Below, piece after piece: positions 56,320 to 64,000 of a stretch of 64,000 nt of DNA. Position 1 is the stretch's first letter, and every line of letters begins with the position of its first letter. The stretch covers positions 33,451,435-33,515,434 of the forward strand of contig CM061223.1 in the NCBI GenBank assembly GCA_030844895.1. The letters run 5' to 3'. The translations under genes and the position numbers were made by a program. Source of the stretch: Ambrosia x helenae. Its lineage: Eukaryota > Streptophyta > Magnoliopsida > Asterales > Asteraceae. The notes below the pieces were generated by a model. It was not told where the DNA came from and searched no databases. It saw nothing but the letters and a program-made list of their open reading frames with translations.

Positions 56320-57649
56320 ATCGACGAGATCCTAGTGTATTTACTTAATGGGAAAGGAAATATACGGTATGGTGAGTCGAGTCGAGCGTAGAAAATACAT
56401 TATCGATCGACAAGACCTTAGTATATTTATTTAAATGGGAAAATAAATATGCCGTAAAGTGAGTTGAGTCGAGCGTTAAAAATATTATATCGATCGACAA
56501 GATCTTAGTATAATTATTTAATAGGAAAATAATTATACGTCAAGTGAGTCGAGTCGAGAATAATATTATACAAGTTAATTAATATTCATGAAAGTATAAA
56601 TGTAACTTGTAACAAGGGTAATCCATCACCAACGGACCTAGGACATATGTTTAATTAAATGGAGAATTATATGTAATTGGTGGTGTTGGGAGTTGGGTGT
56701 ATAACTTGCCGGAAAAACACACGCGGTAGACTTAGTGACTTACACGCACTAGGACGTTCGTAGGTGCTTGACCACGGGACTTGCTATTCTCTGCTATTTG
56801 ATTGTACTCTGTACATCAGGTGAGTTTCACGGCCCCATTTTACTGTTTTAATTGGGGGGAAAGATATGTTTGTCAAAAGTTATCACATGTTGAAATGTTT
56901 TCAAAGGTTAAAATGTGATGAGTGGCATGGTGAGTACTTGAGTTTTGTTATGTGTTCGCCACTCGGGGTTGAGTCCTCGCTACTGTAACCATTAATTCAG
57001 AGAAATGAAACCGAAGGAATATTTGGATAGTACTATTGGTGCCTGACAAGGCCCACCCCTAATCGATAGCGTCGATTATGCATCGGCGTATGCCTGGGGT
57101 GCACGTATTCTAACTAAGTTGTTATTTGCCGATAAACAACTGGTGATCGCGGGGCATATTTATTAGTCTTGGTTTGGTTACGGACTCAGGGGATTGCTCA
57201 TCATCGTAGTTTTGGTGGAGCTAGCTACTCCTTACAAAGGCCACAAATTGTGTTGGATCTGCACAGGGTGTAAAAAATGTTGTTATTACGAAACTAAAAC
57301 CTGTGAACTTACCAATATTTTATATATTGACGTCTTTTTAAACATATCTTTCAGGTAACTAAGTGCTGAATAGATATGGGGCTAGTACGGTGGAATTCGG
57401 GATGTCGGATACTGGTCGGGGTTTCATCTATTGTTACCATCGGGTTGGAACATAAACGGAAATACCCCCACTTTGAAACTTAATGTTCATTGTTTTATGT
57501 AATGCTTTGTGCAATATTGTAACGAGATACTCATTTTCGACATCCTAATAAATTGATCTTTTCTAATTAAATATAGTTTGTGTTAATCTTGACTTTGATA
57601 TGCTTTCGAGCGTTGCGCCATGTGTTTCCGCCATTGGCATGGTGTGACA
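53722..57649 (+). mobile_element. 5' LTR of gypsy element H (3.9 kb)
   Basis: Starts TGTGACATCCGGCA, ends TTCCGCCATTGGCATGGTGTGACA, and is followed four bases later by a primer binding site. Its start resembles LTR A, and its 3' part (56815-57360, for example GGTGAGTTTCACGGCCCCA, the words around 'GTGAACTTACCA', 'TTGACGTCTTTTAAAC') is a diverged relative of LTRs A and B. It interrupts the third ORF of copia F. Contents: (AC)n at 54881-54901, (TA)n tracts at 55774-55810 and 56279-56316, and a 70-bp tandem array at 56198-56560. Confidence 0.8.
56198..56560 (+). repeat. Four copies of a ~70-bp tandem repeat in LTR H
   Basis: Units begin CGAATCGACGAGATCCTAG or CGATCGACAAGATCTTAG and end GTGAGTCGAGTCGAG, at about 56198, 56317, 56403 and 56489. 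A (TA)n tract separates the first two. Confidence 0.85.
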
Positions 57650-57653
57650 GAAG

Positions 57654-57667
57654 TGGTATTAGAGCCA
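57654..57667 (+). promoter_or_regulatory. Primer binding site of gypsy H
   Basis: TGGTATTAGAGCCA, one mismatch from the initiator-Met tRNA complement TGGTATCAGAGCCA, four bases after the LTR end. Confidence 0.85.
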
Positions 57668-60600
57668 AGGTTATAGCGAACTAGCATTTTTGTAAAATCT
57701 AGACTATAACCGGTTTCGGCTCTAAAACAAAGTTTTCAAAACTAAAACACAACAAAATATTTTTAGAAAAGAAAGAAATTTGTGCATGGGATGTACAAGG
57801 GGGAATTCCGACCGACTAGCCATGTGTGTTAATATATGAAGTATTAGAAAATACGGATAAGAATGTTTATGTTGCATAGGAATCCGATTTTCTAAGATTA
57901 GTTAATACATATACGTAGTACAGATATTTTGCCAGAAAGGATGTCGTGTCCACACTCTTGCAACGATCACCGATACCAGCAAGTGGGAAGGATGTTGTGG
58001 TCTATGATGAGCTCACTCGCTTACCTGTAGACGAGATGATCGGAAGGACTAATCTCTATCGCGCTAATGCATGTCTTCGTGTTGTTTATGATTTGGAGGC
58101 GAAACTGAACCAAGTCATTTTTTAATGAAATCTTTGTTTTTGGATCAGGAAGCTCGGAACTAGCGGGCAACAAGATTACCTGGCAACGCAAATTATCATT
58201 ACGGGTGCACACATAATAATAGTTTGGGGTGCACGGTAACCGTGGTGGGTGCTAGGGCCGGGATTGGTGATCACTCCTTGTCTTGGTTGTTCTTGTTCTT
58301 TAGATTCAGTCTTAGTTTTGATTGGCCAATGGGTTAAATGGGAGGTCTCGTAGACGTCCCTTGATTTTGGATTCTAGCTAACCTAACGAGCTTTCTTCGA
58401 CATCACCTTTAAGGTACGAACACAGAAGAGCTCGAACGTCTATTCATATGGGAAATCTGACGTAAACCCTCGCATCGGATAGTGACGGGAGATGAAAACT
58501 TCCTTGTATAGGAGTTGAATGCCTCCGCCACAAAGTTCTTCCAAAGGAGCAGGCGTGTGAGGATGCACTGCCTACCGAAGCGAGAAATGTCGGGTACGAT
58601 GCGTGGAAGGTTATACCCGGAACCAGTGAAGACCTAGGGTGCGTCCCTGCAAGAAGAGTGCATTTTGAGAACAGGACCCTTTGTGGGTCAGATATGAGAC
58701 TCGTGGCCCGTGTGCTGCTGTGTTGTTATTATGAATAAGTCGTTCTCGATCTAACACATGCCCAAGTTATCTTCAAGGGTCGAGTATTTTTCTTCTCCTT
58801 TTGGAGGACAGGATCGAAATTGCTGAGTTAGGAAGCTTGATCAATGTTATCTGGAAGGCTTTATAGCCCTCGTCTGAATCAACAGTATTGGTTGTTCCCA
58901 TGCAGTCGTGGACTGATTGTGAAATCAGCATGTCGTATTACACATCCGTGAGTCATAGGGCTTTGCTAAACTTCGATGATGTCGAAAATTTCGGCCACTG
59001 ATCACGACCGCGGCATCGATTGCCAGTGTTATGATGACGGCGTGTAGTGGAATAGCAAGCCACAGTTAACGTTTGGCTAGGGACTCACTCGAAAGTACAT
59101 TCGATTAACTCATGGGAATCCACTGCTCGGTGTTTTGAGTGTTCTGGTACGGATTAACACCCTTTGGAATAGCGCTGGATCGTATTCCGAAAGATGATTT
59201 GTGATGGGCATAGCACATTGGTACTTACCTTATACTACCTTCCTGGGGTGCAAAAGTCATCGTAAGACTCCTCTATCCACCTCCTGTTTGCTTTTCAAGA
59301 TTATTGGTATTCTTGCTCCAGTCGACGAACGCCAGAGTAGGTTCGATACGTATGTCGTGCCTGAATCCGTTGTAAATCCTGGGAGTGAAGCACACTTCGG
59401 GAGCCGTAATCGTAGAGTGAGTGTTCAGTAAGTGTCAAATGTCTCCAGACGCTTTTGCTGACATTGAAATCCCCCTCGAAAATCAAATGACAGACTACTG
59501 GAAGTGGTCACGTTATTCTGTTAAATTAAACTTACCCATGGGGCGGCAATTCCATTGCTCTTGTTGCAATAACGTCCGTCACCCTCGTCACGACGACGAG
59601 ACTAGTTATCACTGTAGGGTGACAACTGATGAGAAGTGTTTTCCATCAATACTGGAGACGTTGCGTCCCCTCGTCACGGTAGTCTGTAAACTAAGGTTGC
59701 GAGATCCATTCGTTATGGACAATGTGACCTGCCTAATCTCTCGTCGTATTTCGATACTCCCACTGTGTGACCTATCAAGAAGAAAGTTCACTGGTCTCGC
59801 TTAGGTAGCAGAGAGGCATTCCAGTTGATGGCTATCGGTGCTAAGGCAAAAAATAATATGCAAGAGGGCTCTAATGAGAAGGATGACTTGGCTGCGTTGC
59901 CAGAGTCTGTATCGTTTTCATTTTATCAAGGTGTCTCGATAAATCATGATCCTTCTACCTCTACTTGTTGCCATTCTCGTGGTGACCACTCTCCTTGATA
60001 TTGGGAAAGATGTTGGTTAGTTTCTAGGTCCTATGGATACTATTCACCACACATCTAATAACTACGACAAGTCTAAGGCTCCCGCCGAGCCTAATGTTGT
60101 TGCTGTTGTTTCAGTAACTCGTGTCAAGTTTATTGTCAGTGATTCTGTAGCACTTATCGGGCTTGAAGACGTTGTTTCATGTCACTTGTTGAGCTTATTG
60201 TTGTCGTTGTTTCTGTAGTCCATGTTGGGCTTGAAGTTGTTGTTGTTTCCGAGGCCCCTGTTGAGGTTACTGTCGTTGACTTGGACGTCTCTATGACCCT
60301 TGCCAAGCCGCTATGACCCCGTCTATGTCACGGCAGAGTTTGTTGTTGTTAACTCCATTTTCTTTGAGGCTTCCATTGAACTACTCGTTATCATTCCTTA
60401 GGCTCTTAGCAAGCCTAACATTGTCGATGGTTCTTAGGCCTCGGTTGAGACTGTCGATGTTGCTGTTGCTATCGTTTGAGTGACTCATACCAAGCCTACG
60501 GTCATTCTCTCCATGAACAATATCGGCTTGAGAAGTCAGCTAAATTATGTGGAACCCATCGTTCCCATTTATGTTATGATGACTGATACGCCGGCCAATC

Positions 60601-62449
60601 TAACCATTCCTACCATTGAGCCTATGGAGGATAGGTTCGAGGCCGAAGGTACGGATGCAAATCCCACCCCACAAGTAATCTGAGACGCACGGGGATGCGT
60701 GCACACTATAATGGAGCTTTCTGTTGATGTGGACTGTGGATTTTCCACATTAAGCGTCATATTGTCGTGTGCATTCATGTTGTTGTGTACCTCTAGCGAT
60801 TGTGCATTCTTGTAGTTGCACTGTTTGCGGAATGCATATCCCTGTGGTTGAGTTGCATTGTCGACGAAGCTTTCCTGTTGTTGTGCTGCTCCTGCAATAG
60901 TGTAGCCTTGCTGTCGAGATTCTCTGTGTCATGCGGGTTCTGTTGCGGTGTTGTCTGGTTGACATGCTTCTCTGTTGTCGAGATGTTCCCATTGCGGTGT
61001 TGCCTTGTCGTCATACTTCTCTGTCGTCATATTGTTCCTGTGCGGTGTTCCCTAGTTGATGTGCTTCGTGGAGGTGTTGCTGCCATTGCCGTGTTATTTC
61101 TACTCTCGTGTTGCTCCATGGACGTATTGCTACAGCGGTAGGATTTCCTTGATGATGTGATTACTTGTCATATGATTCGCTCTTGGTCCCCTCGGGATGG
61201 AGACATCAACTAAACCCCTCGTTGCTGTCATTGTTCTATTTGTTTTATTGTGTAGTGTCGACATTGATTATGTAGGATTTTGGGTGTCTAACGGACTCTC
61301 TGGAAGTCATACTAAGACACTCTAGTCTGAGTGTTAGCCTATGTATTCCTCTGAGTCTCGTGATTGTTTGGGTAATTGACCGAATCATGTGTCGACCCCT
61401 TGATATGCTCACGCATTTCGTGAGCGTTTCATCTTCAGAATCTAAGGCGTCAGTGACGACGTGTCCAACCTTAACTCTTTACGCGCATTCTGGTCGACTA
61501 ACCACACTCGAATCATGTCGGAAAGAAATCCCATGATTCACACATGATGAGGTGAGGCTCGTCTTTATGATAAGAAATTTTGAATGCGTCTAGAACCCTG
61601 AAGGTATCGAGTGATTGTGAGCAATATTATGACCCATACCATTAGGATTAGCAAGAGTTGAAAGACTCAATTCCTTTATTGCTCATCCCAGTGGATTCAT
61701 TTAACGTCATACATACCGACGTGTCATACTAATGATTAAGGAAATACCATTGCGGACCCACTTATGGCGCGTGCATTAGTGAAGTCCCTAGTACATGGTT
61801 TGAAAGTTTTACGAAACCCTGAAATCCAGAAGGGCGTGTAGCATTACCTACCCTATAAGGGTGCTACCCTATCGCTATGAGATGGTCGATCAGCTCAGCC
61901 CTTCGATTAATATTGTTATTCCTCCGATGGTGGGTTTGTCTTGTCTTGGTGTCGTTGCGTAGGTTCTTGGGATAGTGGAACCCTTTCGAGCTTCGGTCGA
62001 TAGTGGTGTTCCCAGTTATGTTTAGGAAGCATAGCTCGAGTTAGAGCAAAATCCCTTGTCTTTGATAGACACTGTTGGAGACACCATAGTAATGTGAGCT
62101 GCCAGGTCAGGGCGTATGGTACCTGACTAATCAAGATGAGCTTGAAAGCTTACATATTGCGCCCATATGTGTGACTATCCGAGTCGTGGAATGGGATGCC
62201 TTATGGGAAGGCTCAAGACTATTGCATGTGGTGCGATCTCAGTCGTTTGTATGTTTGTTTTAAGTAACAACTTTGGTGCATGAAGCTGTCAAGCCCAAAC
62301 GTGAAATCTATGTCAATGCATGCATCTATGACTCGATTTACCTCGAGAGATTCCGAAAGGATGGAACCTTCGAGGAGTGAGGGTTCAAGTTTCAGGACAC
62401 CTGTAGATGCATTATTGTGCGACTAATGCTTTGGATTACAATAAACATA
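57668..62449 (+). other. Internal region of gypsy H, non-coding or strongly decayed
   Basis: No gag, protease, RT or integrase motif found in any frame. A short open stretch at 57919-58125 (68 codons, including GKDVVVYDELTRLPVDEMIG and TNLYRANACLRVVYDLEAKL) reads like real protein and may be a gag relic. 59421-59804 is open for 127 codons without recognisable motifs. CpG and GC are higher than around it. It could be a large retrotransposon derivative with a non-coding body or a highly diverged one. No 3' LTR is seen before copia F3 starts. Confidence 0.45.
60830..61135 (+). repeat. Degenerate ~48-bp tandem repeats
   Basis: Units containing TTCTCTGTNGTCGAGAT / TTGCGGTGTTGYCT / GTTGANRTGCTTC recur about every 48-50 bp (for example 60922-60970, 60971-61019, 61020-61066). 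60090-60480 has a looser GTTGTTGTTTC...GGCTTGAAG repetition. Confidence 0.6.
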
Positions 62450-62939
62450 TGTTAGTGTTGATTGTCGAACGGGCGAAGGAGGAAATATGTGGGCGAATGA
62501 AGATTGTAAAAGGTGCGAAGGAGAAGAAAAGATGCGAAGGAGAGACAGGAGTCCGAATGTAGAATTAATAGTTATGTCATGCTTGGTTCGCACGATGTGT
62601 TTGGGCGAACCTGCACATTCGACCATGCAATATGGGCGAATGTGCAGGCCTATAAATAGGTTAAGCAATTTTTGAAAGTTAGTTGTTGGTCATTTTATTC
62701 CCTCCTATTTTGTGTCTCTCCCTAGTGTTTGTGTCAACTTATTTTCACGTTATATCTGATTGTAATCATTATTAAAACGTGTAATTTGAGTTGTTTATGA
62801 ATGAGAAAAACCTTTGAAAGATGATTTCTGTGTTTTGATTGTTTGATTATCATTATTGTGATTGATTCAGGGATTCCGCACCTGAATCAAACTTGTTTGA
62901 TCAATCTCTTTGTAGATTTGACGATCCTAAGCGAATACA
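62450..62939 (+). mobile_element. 5' LTR of copia element F3 (490 bp)
   Basis: From TGTTAGTGTTGATTG to CGAATACA, followed by a primer binding site at 62943. TATAAATA at 62651-62658. U3 is full of GGGCGAA / GCGAAGGAG words. Edges are inferred from the TG...CA rule and the primer site; the partner LTR is outside the window. Confidence 0.65.
62610..62658 (+). promoter_or_regulatory. LTR F3 promoter hairpin and TATA box
   Basis: CCTGCACATTCG (62610-62621) and CGAATGTGCAGG (62637-62648) are perfect 12-bp inverted arms around a 15-base loop containing ATGCAAT. TATAAATA starts three bases after the right arm. Confidence 0.75.
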
Positions 62940-62942
62940 AAG

Positions 62943-62956
62943 TGGTATAAGAGCCA
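62943..62956 (+). promoter_or_regulatory. Primer binding site of copia F3
   Basis: TGGTATAAGAGCCA, one mismatch from the initiator-Met complement, three bases after the LTR end. Confidence 0.8.
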
Positions 62957-63224
62957 TTATGGATCAAACAACCACAATTTGATAATTTTACAACAGATTT
63001 GGACCCTATTTTGATCAAAAACTTTCTGTTTTCATTGATAACATTGAATTGGTGATAAATTGATTGATTAGAGCTTGTTTTCATGGAAAAAATGCATAAT
63101 TCTCTTTGATAAACTTGTTCCAAATCAAATCCGAATCAAAACCTGATTAAAATCATCAAATTCTTTCAACTTTTGAAAATTTTGATCAAAATCAACTAAT
63201 TTTCAAAGAATGACCGTTTTTGAA

Positions 63225-63540
63225 AGTGCAGGATCGAACCTAGGGAGAAATGGGGGAACGTGTGTGTTAAACGGTCGAACCAAAGGATTTTTGGTCGAAG
63301 GTGGTGTTTTAAGTGGTCGAACCTAGAGTTTGTTAGTGTATTGGTGCTCATTCGACCATACTTGTTTCATTCGACCATTCGAACGGTCGAAGGAGAAATT
63401 CATACGGTCGAAAGAGAGTCAAACGGTCGAAAGAGATTTGTGTTTGTTATATCTTTCATTCGTATCTTTGAAAACGGTCGAAGGAAAACATTTTCTCTCA
63501 TTCGACCACTCGATTCATACGAAGGAGAAAGCTGTTTTAA
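63225..63540 (+). repeat. GGTCGAA/TTCGACC motif array in the F3 leader
   Basis: At least nine CGGTCGAA / TGGTCGAA words and three ATTCGACC words in 315 bp of untranslated leader between primer site and gag. One 22-base stretch (63370-63391) differs at one position from 10732-10753 in gypsy LTR A. Confidence 0.8.
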
Positions 63541-63581
63541 ACTTTTCTAATCTTTTCGTGTTTAAACTTTTTCAAATCAAG

Positions 63582-64000
63582 ATGTGGAACTTTCCGACTA
63601 CACCACGACCCAACACGACACCACAACATCAGACAACCATGGATCCTTGGTCGGTTGCTGCCCAAAAGTCTAGTCAACCATCACAACCTATCAACTATAT
63701 GGCAATGACTAGCACTATTCCTCAACATGTTGCGCAACCACAACCGCAACCGATTGGCGAATATTGGGGAGAAGCAGCAGCAGTAGTTCACACACAGACG
63801 ACCAATGCCATATCAACGCTTATTCAAGACTTGTCATCTGGAAGTGGAAACCGACCACCTAAGCTTATGGAGATGGTCGACTACAACACGTGGAAGACTA
63901 AATTCAAGATCCATTTGGAGGGTATGGGTTTAGAGGGAACTGAGGCATGGAAAATGAATGCGAAAGGCTATGTTGCTCCGATCTTGGAGAACACGGAGAA
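63582..64000 (+). CDS. Copia F3 gag, N-terminal part (runs off window)
   Basis: Open from ATG 63582 to the window edge, 139 codons without a stop. MWNFPTTPRPNTTPQHQTTM, a Gln/Pro-rich head, IGEYWGEAAAVVHTQTTNAI, STLIQDLSSGSGNRPPKLME, MVDYNTWKTKFKIHLEGMGL and GTEAWKMNAKGYVAP. It aligns block for block with the F gag at 28648. It follows an LTR, primer site and leader, so it is the start of a copia polyprotein that may be intact beyond the window. Confidence 0.85.
   Translation, partial: MWNFPTTPRPNTTPQHQTTMDPWSVAAQKSSQPSQPINYMAMTSTIPQHVAQPQPQPIGEYWGEAAAVVHTQTTNAISTLIQDLSSGSGNRPPKLMEMVDYNTWKTKFKIHLEGMGLEGTEAWKMNAKGYVAPILENTE

Noticed and set aside
57919..61150. Intact genes in the gypsy H body
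   Set aside because: Open frames are short, on both strands, and without recognised motifs; composition and repeats account for them.

Overview
The window reads as plant nuclear DNA made almost entirely of nested transposable elements. I found no bacterial-type genes, no intact host gene, no rRNA and no credible functional tRNA. The AT-rich base composition, GT-AG introns, plant-type superfamilies (CACTA/Ptta-EnSpm, MULE with SWIM and OTU domains, PIF/Harbinger, long-LTR Ty3/gypsy, Ty1/copia with a third ORF) and initiator-Met-type primer binding sites point to a large-genome eudicot. My impression is Asteraceae, from the copia and gypsy families present, but nothing in the window proves that.

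Layout. 1-594: end of an Athila-like gypsy ORF1 (minus). 750-1868 and 7989-8070: an array of inverted repeats split by a complete 6.1 kb CACTA element (1872-7985, target duplication AAT) with a ten-exon TNP1-like gene. 8986-17580: a decayed MULE gene (minus; HNHE region, DDE transposase, SWIM, OTU protease) broken by two solo gypsy LTRs in opposite orientation, A (10327-12950, TSD AATCT) and B (13213-16416, TSD TTTGT). 17657-19746: a PIF/Harbinger relic with a nested hAT-like element. 21290-21679: a Harbinger-associated Myb/NAM-type fragment. 21806-24329: solo LTR C (TSD GTATT). About 26.0-28.65 kb: a 5' copia fragment G (Tork/Tnt1-like). 28646-53721: copia element F (plus), interrupted by solo LTR D (29122-31885, TSD GAAAA) and by a complete 12.5 kb copia element E (33206-45738, minus, TSD GACTT). 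53722-57649: a 3.9 kb gypsy LTR H with a primer binding site and a non-coding or decayed internal region to 62449. 62450-64000: LTR, primer binding site, leader and open gag start of copia element F3, a relative of F.

How the parts work together. Each copia element has the usual gag - protease - integrase - RT/RNase H order. E adds a very long third ORF (about 1,300 codons) after pol, with its own TATA box and leader about 120 bp upstream of the ATG. F has a fragment of a third ORF, also behind an internal TATA box. The most striking feature is regulatory: a short palindromic module with a TTCGNCC ... GGNCGAAYGTG core sits just upstream of the TATA box in a gypsy LTR (A), a copia LTR (F3) and the internal third-ORF promoter of F. 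Related motif arrays fill the adjoining leaders. Damage in both copia elements is dominated by glutamine codons turned to TAA/TAG, which suggests cytosine-methylation decay.
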